Shown piece after piece: positions 1-6,531 of a DNA stretch of 32,204 bases. Source of the stretch: a virus; IMG/VR virus record IMGVR_UViG_3300020601_000047, positions 1 to 32,204 of that record; one strand, 5' to 3'. The notes beneath the pieces were generated by a model. It did not search any database and had not been told where the DNA came from. It was given only the letters and a program-made list of their open reading frames with translations. Position 1 is the stretch's first letter; each line of letters begins with the position of its first letter. Position numbers and translations under genes: made by a program.

Positions 1-519
1 CGGAAACGCACTACATTGATAAGTTGCGCCAGCTGAATCAACACTAAAGGTGACGTTTATAAATTTAAAAGCAAAATGATGTGCTGGCATTGATATAGGA
101 TTATTAGAATCATCAAATCCAACAAATTGACAAGACAACATAAACGGAACATTTAAATAACTAGTACCTGCGCCGTATAAATCTTCGACAGCAACAGATA
201 AACTTTGGAAAAATAAACCAACACTGTGTGGTTCTTTAACTTCAAATGTCAAACTATAAGCATTACTATGCCCTGTTCCAGGATTATGAGTTACAGCATA
301 TTTTGACTGAACATTTTCTATAAAAAATTCTACATTTGTGCCTGTAGCATCTTCAATAGCAGTAGTAACTGTTTTATCAGGAAATCCGCCAGATTGTATA
401 ATTTTTAATGCTGGTCCATTACTGTACAAAGCTGGATTGGTTACTTGGTTCGCACTTAATACGCCAAGAGACCATCTATAATTATAAGTTCCAAACTGAG
501 ATAACGGATTTTCTAGCAT
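1..519 (-). CDS. Partial virion structural protein next to the baseplate genes
   Basis: The frame is open from an ATG at 519 down to the window edge, giving 173 residues; the C-terminus lies outside. A strong ribosome site (GGAGG) sits just upstream, and the ATG follows directly after the stop of the gp53-like gene, so the two are probably co-translated. The protein begins MLENPLSQFG and ends in the window with STYQ-like beta-rich sequence (VDSAGATYQCSAFP). It is rich in Gly, Ser, Thr and Phe, with no transmembrane segment or catalytic motif that I recognise. Marine T4-like phages carry large structural proteins of this style next to genes 53 and 48, so a baseplate or tail role is inferred from position. 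The exact gp number is unknown to me. Confidence 0.7.
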   Translation of the reverse strand, partial: MLENPLSQFGTYNYRWSLGVLSANQVTNPALYSNGPALKIIQSGGFPDKTVTTAIEDATGTNVEFFIENVQSKYAVTHNPGTGHSNAYSLTFEVKEPHSVGLFFQSLSVAVEDLYGAGTSYLNVPFMLSCQFVGFDDSNNPISMPAHHFAFKFINVTFSVDSAGATYQCSAFP

Positions 520-819
520 TTAGCCTCCAAGGACAGCATCTAATGTAGTTTTTTGAGGTAACCTAATTGTAACACCAGGTACAAAATCAAATACTGGATC
601 TTTTATAATGTCCATGTTTCTTCTAGCAAACACCCACCATAACTTTGATGAACCATATATATCGTATGCTAATAAATCTGGACGGTAAATGTATTGCGCT
701 TCTATTGTGTAAGCAATATCTTTGTCGTTTAGTGGTATGTTCCTGCTTGTATATATGTCAAGATAATCGTTGCGCACAGGAGTTTGATAATAAGGACTAG
801 TACCGGCATATTTTACCAT
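520..819 (-). CDS. 53: Baseplate wedge subunit, gp53-like
   Basis: This 99-aa protein has the conserved gp53 core: a segment reading YRPDLLAYDIYG at about residues 45-56, then KLWWVFARRN, then a DPVFDF-PG-TIRLP stretch. In the T4 family this region has a LysM-like fold and closes the wedge ring of the baseplate. T4 gp53 is about twice as long (196 aa), so this is a minimal version. Its ATG at 819 overlaps the stop of the upstream gp48-like gene by one base (TAATG), which indicates translational coupling. The next gene starts immediately after its stop. Assignment to the gp53/LysM wedge family is fairly secure; function is by homology only. Confidence 0.8.
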   Translation of the reverse strand: MVKYAGTSPYYQTPVRNDYLDIYTSRNIPLNDKDIAYTIEAQYIYRPDLLAYDIYGSSKLWWVFARRNMDIIKDPVFDFVPGVTIRLPQKTTLDAVLGG

Positions 820-1715
820 TAGATAAATCCTCCAGGTTTAGTGTTACCAATGTAATCACCTTTAATAAACGATTGTAAATCAAATTCTCTTGTAGCAGTC
901 CTGCTGTACGCTGGTGCTACTGTTACGTTAATTGTACTCAATGTTGGTACATAACTGTATTTAGATCCTGCTATGTATGCTTCAGGTATTTCACTTGATA
1001 AATCTGAATTACTTCCTAATGGAACTTTTATATAATCAACAGCATTAGGCAAATCTAAGTTAAACATTTTTACAACTACAGGAGTCTCATCAAAAATAAA
1101 ATCTCCGTATCCACTCAAAGCAATTCTTGGCGGAGGATGTCCTTGAAATTCGCTGTTACCATAAAACATTTTTGTAATACTACGTAAGAAATGGACAGCA
1201 GCAATCCAGTATGCTCCGTCTGCTTCATTTTCAACTGGAAATTCAGCACTAATTGTTATATCTTCTATTCTACTATTTTGATATATGTAATATGGATAGT
1301 TTGAATGAGTTGGATCAAACGAATCATAGTTTGCTTGACTAGAAAGTAAAATTTGTGGAGTAGTTGGAAATACTAAACTACCATTACTTTCTTTTAAAGG
1401 CTTTAATATTGGACTATTTAGAAACCAATTTGGAGATGCTGGCAAATGTAAACGAACTCTCCAATCGTTTCCACGTAAATCTGAAGAAGATGATAACCTA
1501 GCAGTTGTAGTGCTAGAACCTGCTTGTGTTGCGCCAAATTGTAACGCTGTTCCCATACGGTTTGAGCTTACAAATGCTGCGGCACTAGTAAAATCATTAA
1601 TAGACGTTACAGCATTAGATATATTGTTTATTGTATTGAATACTTTTCCTACAGGCGAACTGTTAAACGATGATATAACATTGTTTACTGCTTTTCCAAT
1701 TACGTTAAATGGCAT
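819..1715 (-). CDS. 48: Baseplate tail-tube cap/junction protein, gp48-like
   Basis: This 298-aa protein has a low-complexity Ser/Asn/Ala-rich N-terminus (residues 1-75). A conserved C-terminal half follows, including AAVHFLRSITKMFYG, GHPPPRIALSGYGDFIF and TPVVVKMFNLDLP. Its end (YVPTLSTINVTVAPAYSR, then REFDLQSFIKGDY) matches my memory of cyanophage proteins annotated as gp48. In T4, gp48 caps the central hub and starts the tail tube together with gp54; a gp54-like role cannot be excluded by eye. The start ATG at 1715 has a GGAG ribosome site and lies about 16 bases from a late-promoter-like CTAAATACT. It is the first gene of a minus-strand baseplate operon with the gp53-like gene and the partial structural gene. 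Confidence 0.65.
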   Translation of the reverse strand: MPFNVIGKAVNNVISSFNSSPVGKVFNTINNISNAVTSINDFTSAAAFVSSNRMGTALQFGATQAGSSTTTARLSSSSDLRGNDWRVRLHLPASPNWFLNSPILKPLKESNGSLVFPTTPQILLSSQANYDSFDPTHSNYPYYIYQNSRIEDITISAEFPVENEADGAYWIAAVHFLRSITKMFYGNSEFQGHPPPRIALSGYGDFIFDETPVVVKMFNLDLPNAVDYIKVPLGSNSDLSSEIPEAYIAGSKYSYVPTLSTINVTVAPAYSRTATREFDLQSFIKGDYIGNTKPGGFI

Positions 1716-1730
1716 AATAATCTCCTATAC

Positions 1731-1739
1731 AGTATTTAG
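1731..1739 (-). promoter_or_regulatory. Putative late promoter (CTAAATACT)
   Basis: On the minus strand CTAAATACT precedes the gp48-like gene. It resembles the T4 late -10 element TATAAATA recognised by gp55, and the same nonamer lies ahead of the plus-strand structural gene at 17990. It touches the -35 box of the oppositely directed sigma70-type promoter. The assignment rests on motif recurrence only. Confidence 0.45.
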
Positions 1740-1768
1740 TTGACAAAATTATCTACGTATATTATAAT
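1740..1768 (+). promoter_or_regulatory. Perfect sigma70-type promoter of gene 55
   Basis: TTGACA (1740-1745), a 17-base spacer and TATAAT (1763-1768) form an exact consensus promoter, 21 bases before the gp55 start codon. An AATAAATA overlaps its 3' end (1766-1773) and could also act as a weak late motif. A ribosome site (AGGAG) follows before the ATG at 1790. Confidence 0.85.
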
Positions 1769-1789
1769 AAATACAACATAGGAGAATTC

Positions 1790-2608
1790 ATGGCAAGAAG
1801 AGTAAATTATCTCAACAATAAAGACATGTTAGCTGAAATACATAAATCAAAAAATAGTTTTTCAAGTTTTTTAGAACCAAGTTATGCAGATTATGACATT
1901 ATTTTACCAAGTGTTGATAAAATTAATATAAGAACAGTTGCCGAAGCAAAGAGAGCTAAGGCAAAAAAATTAAGTCAGCGGTCATATGAAGAACAAAAGG
2001 CAGCTGGTAGAAAAGTAAAAATGGCAGATTGCGAAGTAAGTTACAAAACTATACAAAAAGAAGAACTTATTTTTAGAGTTATGACATTTGATCATATTCC
2101 AGAAGAGCCTGGTCGTAAGAAAAATCCAAAAACAGTAGCAGACCATAAAACAAAGTTACCATTTCCGCCATATCAACATTACAAGTACGATGACGAAGGC
2201 AATTTAATGTGTGTAGGCAAAAGTCACTGGGTAGGTGGAATTGAAAACGGACATTTTGATAAAACCTTAGGAAAAGCAACCAATAAACTTGCGATGATGT
2301 GGATGAAACTGGTAGATCGTTATGCTACAAGAGGCAATGTACGTGGATACACTTACAATGACGAGATGAAAGGTCAAGCAATATTACAATTAGCACAGAT
2401 TGGACTACAATTTGACGAAAGTAAGTCACAAAACCCATTTGCGTATTATACTGCGGCTGTAACTAACAGTTTTGTTCGTGTAATTAATTTAGAAAAGCGT
2501 AATCAAAATATTAGAGATGATATCCTTGAAATGAACGACTTAGCACCTAGTCATACTAGACAACATGCCGGTGAATGGGAAGCAGCACTTAAAAGACAGT
2601 CTAAATAA
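1790..2608 (+). CDS. 55: Late-transcription sigma factor gp55
   Basis: This 272-aa protein is a T4 gp55 homologue. Gp55 is a sigma70-like subunit that directs host RNA polymerase to late promoters together with the sliding clamp. The N-terminus (VNYLNNKDML, residues 5-14) resembles the start of T4 gp55. The sigma region-2-like core lies at about residues 163-245 and includes NVRGYTYNDEMKGQA, FDESKSQNPFAYYT and VINLEKRNQNIRDD. T4 gp55 has 185 residues. The extra length here is a Lys-rich segment of roughly 120 residues between the N-terminal motif and the core, which also holds LPFPPYQHY and KSHWVGG. The gene is driven by an exact sigma70-type promoter and is followed by a second such promoter for gene 47. 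No typical C-terminal clamp-binding peptide is obvious to me; the protein ends in a basic EAALKRQSK. Confidence 0.9.
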   Translation: MARRVNYLNNKDMLAEIHKSKNSFSSFLEPSYADYDIILPSVDKINIRTVAEAKRAKAKKLSQRSYEEQKAAGRKVKMADCEVSYKTIQKEELIFRVMTFDHIPEEPGRKKNPKTVADHKTKLPFPPYQHYKYDDEGNLMCVGKSHWVGGIENGHFDKTLGKATNKLAMMWMKLVDRYATRGNVRGYTYNDEMKGQAILQLAQIGLQFDESKSQNPFAYYTAAVTNSFVRVINLEKRNQNIRDDILEMNDLAPSHTRQHAGEWEAALKRQSK

Positions 2609-2611
2609 CTA

Positions 2612-2640
2612 TTGACAACCTAACGAATATCCCGTATAAT
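2612..2640 (+). promoter_or_regulatory. Perfect sigma70-type promoter of the 47-46 operon
   Basis: TTGACA (2612-2617), exactly 17 bases, then TATAAT (2635-2640) give the second exact consensus promoter in the window. It fills the short gap between gp55 and gene 47. An AGGAG at 2654-2658 then serves the TTG start at 2666. Confidence 0.88.
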
Positions 2641-2665
2641 AGTATTCTATGATAGGAGTATTTCT

Positions 2666-3679
2666 TTGTTTAAAAAAGCTGCGGTCTTTACAGATATCCA
2701 TTTTGGATTGAAGGGTAATTCGCGAATACACAACCAAGATTGTGAAAATTATGTAGACTGGTTTATACAAACTGCTAAAGACAACGGATGCGAAACTGCT
2801 TTGTTTACCGGTGACTGGAATCATAATAGAAATAGTCTCAATTTAACTACTATGGATGCCGGTATTCGTAGTTTAGAAAAGTTAGGAGGCGCATTTGACA
2901 ACTTTTATATGTTTGCTGGTAACCACGACTTGTACTACAAAGATAAACGTGATGTAAAGTCTACTGAATTTGCGAAACACATACCTGGTATTACAGTTAT
3001 TGAAGACATTTATGTCAAAGACGATGTAGCATTAGTGCCTTGGCTAGTCGAAGACGAATGGAAACAAATAAAAAACATAAAATCTAAGTATTTGTTTGGG
3101 CATTTTGAACTTCCTAGTTTCTATATGAACGCAATGGTACAGATGCCCGACCATGGAGAACTAAAAGCTGAACATTTCCAACATCAAGAGTATGTGTTTA
3201 GTGGACATTTTCATAAAAGACAAAAACAAGGCAAGATACATTACATTGGTAATGCGTTTCCACACAATTATGCCGATGCTTGGGACGATGATCGTGGTAT
3301 GATGATACTAGATCTTGAAAACAATGCCGAACCTGAGTATATAAATTGGTTAGATTGTCCAAAGTATCGTACAGTAAAACTATCGCAACTAATTGACCAG
3401 AAAGAAACATTAATAAAACCAAATATGTATCTACGAGTTACCTTAGACTTGCCGGTAAGTTACGAAGAAGCAAGTTTTATTAAAGAAACATTCATAAACG
3501 AATATGCTTGTCGAGAAATCACACTTATTCCACAAAAACAACTAGAAGAAATCAATACCGAACTAGACATTGCTCAATTTGAAAGTGTTGACCAAATTGT
3601 TAGTAATGAAATTATGGCAATTGACAGCGATAACTTTGATAAAGCAACACTTTTAGAAATTTATAATGGCTTAGAATGA
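2666..3679 (+). CDS. 47: Recombination nuclease subunit gp47 (Mre11-like)
   Basis: This 337-aa protein (T4 gp47: 339 aa) belongs to the SbcD/Mre11 metallophosphoesterases. With gp46 it resects DNA ends for recombination-dependent replication and takes part in host DNA breakdown. The metal-binding motifs appear in order: D10 and H12 in FTDIHFG, D50 in FTGDWNHNR, GNHD at 85-88, H146 in FGHFE, and SGHFHKR with H181 and H183. The start is TTG, chosen because AGGAG lies at the right distance and the first motif begins nine residues in. The stop overlaps the gene 46 start (ATGA), so the two subunits are translationally coupled. A perfect sigma70-type promoter precedes it, which points to early or middle expression. 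Confidence 0.93.
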   Translation: MFKKAAVFTDIHFGLKGNSRIHNQDCENYVDWFIQTAKDNGCETALFTGDWNHNRNSLNLTTMDAGIRSLEKLGGAFDNFYMFAGNHDLYYKDKRDVKSTEFAKHIPGITVIEDIYVKDDVALVPWLVEDEWKQIKNIKSKYLFGHFELPSFYMNAMVQMPDHGELKAEHFQHQEYVFSGHFHKRQKQGKIHYIGNAFPHNYADAWDDDRGMMILDLENNAEPEYINWLDCPKYRTVKLSQLIDQKETLIKPNMYLRVTLDLPVSYEEASFIKETFINEYACREITLIPQKQLEEINTELDIAQFESVDQIVSNEIMAIDSDNFDKATLLEIYNGLE

Positions 3680-5454
3680 TAAAAATTAAAGACTTAACAG
3701 TAAAGAACTTTATGAGTGTGGGTAATGTTACCCAAGCAGTTGATTTTGAAGAGGATCAACTCACTCTAGTGCTTGGTGAAAACTTAGATCAAGGAGGTGA
3801 CGACTCAGGCTCACGCAACGGTACAGGCAAAACTACTATAATCAATGGATTATCTTACGCCTTGTACGGCCAAGCACTGACCAACATCAAGAGAAACAAT
3901 CTTATCAATAAGACAAACTCTAAAGGCATGTTGGTCACCCTTAATTTTGAGAAAGGCGGTAATCAATACCGTATAGAACGTGGTAGATCACCTAACATTC
4001 TCAAGTTTTATGTAAATGACCAAGAACAAAAAGACGAGTTTGAAGATAATAGCCAAGGCGATAGTCGTAAAACACAAGAAACTATCAATAACTTGTTGGA
4101 TATGAGCCATGATATGTTTAAACACATTGTTGCTTTAAACACATACACCGAACCTTTCTTGAGTATGCGTACAAATGATCAACGTGCTATTATTGAACAA
4201 TTATTAGGTATTACCTTGTTATCCGAGAAAGCAAGTATACTTAAAGAGTTAGTTAAAACAACAAAAGATAACATTGTCCAAGAAACGTTAAAGATCGAAG
4301 CTATACAAAAAGCAAACGAAGGCATCCAAAGCACTATTAATAACTTGGAAACAACTCAAAAAGCATGGAAATCCAAACAAAGATCCGATATAGACAAACT
4401 AACTAGTGCTATAGAACATTTAGAAGAGCTTGATATCGAAAAAGAGCTAGATTCTCATGAAAAACTAGCAAATTGGACTGAACACAATAACACTATATCA
4501 GCTCTTAGAAAAGAATTAGCCACATTAGAACCAGCGCTGGTACGTGCCGACAAGAGTGTTAGTAAATTAAACAAAGATATTGTTGAATTAAAAGACGCTA
4601 CATGTTATACATGCGGACAGGAACTTCATGTAGATAAAAAAGCAGAGATAGAAGCCAAAAAAGCGAAAGAACTTGAAGATACTATGTCATATCAAGTAGA
4701 AGTTGCTGGTAAACTTGAAGATGTTGTGAAAGCATTAGACGAAATAGGCGATATTAATGGAAAGCCTACTACATTTTACGAAAATGCTAAAGAAGCATAT
4801 GAACATAGAAACAACGTAGATAATTTGAAGAAAACATTGCTAAGTAAACAGCAAGAGGCGGATCCATACCAGGCACAAATTGACGACTTAACAGACACAG
4901 CACTTCAACCCATTGATTGGACACCGGTAAACAAACTAACAAATATAAAAGAACATCAAGAGTTTCTTTTAAAACTGTTAACAAACAAAGATTCGTTTAT
5001 TCGAAAGAAGATCATTGATCAAAACTTAGCATATCTAAACAATAGGCTAACATACTACTTAGATAGAATAGGATTGCCGCATCAAGTTGTGTTTCAAAAC
5101 GATTTAAACGTTGAAATTACACAACTAGGGCAAGATTTAGACTTTGATAACCTGTCACGCGGTGAACGTAACAGGCTAATACTTGGTCTTAGCTTTGCTT
5201 TCCGTGATGTTTGGGAAAGTTTATACCAAAGTATTAACTTATTGTTCATTGACGAGCTTATTGACAGTGGAATGGACACAGCAGGCGTAGAAAATAGTAT
5301 AGGCATACTAAAAAAGATGACTAGAGAGCGTGATAAGAACGTGTTCTTGATTAGTCATAAGGATGAACTAGTAGGCAGAGTGAATAACGTATTAAGAGTT
5401 GTTAAAGAAAACGGCTTTACCAGTTACGCAACAGATATTGATATTGTAGAATAA
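3676..5454 (+). CDS. 46: Recombination nuclease subunit gp46 (Rad50/SbcC-like ATPase)
   Basis: This 592-aa protein (T4 gp46: 560 aa) is an SMC-type ATPase partner of gp47. The Walker A loop is GSRNGTGKTT at residues 45-54. Long Lys/Glu-rich coiled-coil arms follow at about 175-440, interrupted by a zinc hook CYTCGQ (Cys310 and Cys313). The ABC signature LSRGERNRL lies near 493, Walker B LLFIDELID near 522-530, and a Rad50-style ISHKDEL near the C-terminus. All catalytic elements are intact. The gene overlaps the end of gene 47 by 4 bases, and its stop overlaps the next start by 1 base, so it sits inside a tight operon. The complex processes double-strand ends during phage replication. Confidence 0.93.
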   Translation: MIKIKDLTVKNFMSVGNVTQAVDFEEDQLTLVLGENLDQGGDDSGSRNGTGKTTIINGLSYALYGQALTNIKRNNLINKTNSKGMLVTLNFEKGGNQYRIERGRSPNILKFYVNDQEQKDEFEDNSQGDSRKTQETINNLLDMSHDMFKHIVALNTYTEPFLSMRTNDQRAIIEQLLGITLLSEKASILKELVKTTKDNIVQETLKIEAIQKANEGIQSTINNLETTQKAWKSKQRSDIDKLTSAIEHLEELDIEKELDSHEKLANWTEHNNTISALRKELATLEPALVRADKSVSKLNKDIVELKDATCYTCGQELHVDKKAEIEAKKAKELEDTMSYQVEVAGKLEDVVKALDEIGDINGKPTTFYENAKEAYEHRNNVDNLKKTLLSKQQEADPYQAQIDDLTDTALQPIDWTPVNKLTNIKEHQEFLLKLLTNKDSFIRKKIIDQNLAYLNNRLTYYLDRIGLPHQVVFQNDLNVEITQLGQDLDFDNLSRGERNRLILGLSFAFRDVWESLYQSINLLFIDELIDSGMDTAGVENSIGILKKMTRERDKNVFLISHKDELVGRVNNVLRVVKENGFTSYATDIDIVE

Positions 5455-5696
5455 TGGAATCAGATACACATGACAAAATTATACTTGCTGTTCTTGAATA
5501 CTTTAGGTTGAATGAAGAATTTCAACAAAGACCAGCAGAGCTTAAACGTAGAAAAGTACGTAAAGCACTGTCTAGTATACGATATTTGTGTTTAGACAGA
5601 CGGGCAGAAGTACTAGAAGAACATATTAGACATGTAAAAGACGGCAGAGCAAAAAACAATCCAGAAAAGGCACGAGAAGCAAAGTCAAACAAGTAA
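5454..5696 (+). CDS. Small conserved-looking protein of unknown function
   Basis: This 80-aa protein overlaps the gene 46 stop by one base (TAATG), so it is probably translated by coupling. It is highly charged and predicted helical: the first half contains ILAVLEYFRLNEEF and RRKVRKALSSIRYL, and the last 20 residues are Lys/Arg/Asn/Glu-rich and probably disordered. It has one cysteine, no membrane segment and no catalytic motif that I recognise. Its place behind 47-46 suggests a role in DNA metabolism, but this is position only. Coding status is supported by the overlap and by base composition like its neighbours. Confidence 0.75.
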   Translation: MESDTHDKIILAVLEYFRLNEEFQQRPAELKRRKVRKALSSIRYLCLDRRAEVLEEHIRHVKDGRAKNNPEKAREAKSNK

Positions 5697-5703
5697 CTAC
5701 AGT

Positions 5704-6138
5704 ATGAGTTGGACATACAAAGGTAAAGAAATAACTGAAGTATCAGACGAATACGAAGGGTTCGTTTACCTTATAACCAATTTAACAGACAATCGCAAAT
5801 ACGTAGGCAAAAAACTAGCAAAATTTAAAACAACCAAGCCACCATTAAAAGGCAAAAAGAATAAAAGACGCGGAACAAAAGAATCAGATTGGAGAGACTA
5901 TTGGGGATCTTCAGATAAACTATTAGCAGACGTAGAAAAATTAGGCGAAAACAATTTTACAAGAGAGATACTATACTTTTGTAAAAGTAGAGGCGAAATG
6001 TCATACCTAGAGGCACGAGAACAATTTGAACGTAGAGTTTTAGAAACAGATGAATACTACAACGGTATTATAAACGTTCGAGTTGGTGGTTCAAATATAC
6101 TTAGAGAAAATTTAAAGGCACATCAGGACACTGTTTGA
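5704..6138 (+). CDS. GIY-YIG-type nuclease, Seg-like homing endonuclease candidate
   Basis: The 144-aa protein has a variant GIY-YIG module: GFVYLITN at residues 19-26 replaces GIY, and KYVGKK at 32-37 replaces YIG. A Lys-rich loop (40-60), DYWGSS at 65-70 and a helix with YLEAREQFE and the likely catalytic Glu (E103) follow. Phage proteins with this arrangement are usually called Seg-like homing endonucleases, which cut DNA and promote their own spread. Single-domain length, with no separate DNA-binding tail, would suit a free-standing enzyme or a repurposed nuclease. No clear ribosome site precedes the ATG, eight bases after the previous stop. The stop codon leads straight into a structured, gene-free region. 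Confidence 0.75.
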   Translation: MSWTYKGKEITEVSDEYEGFVYLITNLTDNRKYVGKKLAKFKTTKPPLKGKKNKRRGTKESDWRDYWGSSDKLLADVEKLGENNFTREILYFCKSRGEMSYLEAREQFERRVLETDEYYNGIINVRVGGSNILRENLKAHQDTV

Positions 6139-6426
6139 TCGGAATTGTTCGATCCACCTTGAGCTTCACGTAACCACGTGATCAGACACTGGTGAAGTCC
6201 CACAGGCTGTATGCTACGAAAACCCCTTAGCACTAGGAACGAAGCGGGGGATAGCGCATTTTGCGTGATGTCGACGTAGGTTGGGAAAGGTCAGAGCCCA
6301 GTAGCAAAGTCAAACACCTACTTCCGAATCTCGGCCATGCTACTCGTATGAAGCAAGAGAAGATGGAGCCTCTGCAAGGTTCCGTCTGACCAATTAATCT
6401 GTATGAAACTAAAGTGCTTCGCACTT
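6137..6426 (+). ncRNA. Structured non-coding RNA candidate of unknown class
   Basis: No convincing gene lies between 6139 and 6531. My hand count gives 131 G+C in 253 bases (6139-6391), about 52%, clearly above the AT-rich coding DNA around it. Complementary segments seen: 6137-6141/6150-6154; 6164-6169/6192-6197, competing with 6167-6171/6176-6180; 6223-6226/6246-6249; 6254-6258/6262-6266; 6276-6281/6316-6321; 6289-6295/6385-6391 (GGTCAGA/TCTGACC); 6300-6306/6338-6344 (AGTAGCA/TGCTACT); 6365-6371/6377-6383; 6412-6417/6421-6426. The 6276/6316 helix crosses the 6289/6385 and 6300/6338 helices, which implies a pseudoknot or alternative folds. G-U pairs in two helices favour transcription from the plus strand. 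By eye it lacks the cores of group I introns, tmRNA, RNase P RNA, SRP RNA and tRNA. Confidence 0.55.
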
Positions 6427-6438
6427 ATAATAAATAAA

Positions 6439-6519
6439 AAAGTGTTTGAGTGACAACGAAAAACACAGATGAACGTAAGTTCATCTTGATAAAGATAAAT
6501 AATATTAACAAAACACTTT
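6439..6519 (+). other. Inverted repeats in the leader region before 6532
   Basis: AAAGTGTTT (6439-6447) is perfectly complementary to AAACACTTT (6511-6519). Inside it lies a perfect 8-bp hairpin, AGATGAAC-GTAA-GTTCATCT (6467-6486), with a GNRA loop. No T-run follows, so it does not look like a terminator. It may be the 3' part of the structured RNA or a separate regulatory fold; the late-type GATAAATA at 6494 lies within it. Confidence 0.45.
6494..6501 (+). promoter_or_regulatory. Putative late promoter (GATAAATA)
   Basis: GATAAATA matches the T4-type late element (TATAAATA) at seven of eight bases and lies 30 bases before the ATG at 6532. The same octamer precedes the tape-measure gene (8291) and the second giant fibre gene (27717). 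Confidence 0.55.
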
Positions 6520-6531
6520 AGGATTTATATT

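Noticed and set aside
6147-6155. T-arm-like GTTCGATCC suggesting a tRNA
   Set aside because: The flanking bases do not form a T-stem, and no anticodon arm or acceptor stem can be drawn.
6233-6424. 63-aa minus-strand ORF inside the structured RNA region
   Set aside because: No ribosome site and no recognisable protein pattern; the region is explained better by helices.
6139-6430. Group I intron, group II intron, tmRNA or RNase P RNA
   Set aside because: The group I P7 strands (AGACTA-type and its partner) and P4-P6 spacing are absent; a GAGCC...GGTTC at 6366-6382 recalls group II domain V but lacks its middle, bulge and GAAA loop; no tmRNA tRNA-like ends or RNase P GAGGAAAGTCC block was found. 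A covariance-model search would settle it.
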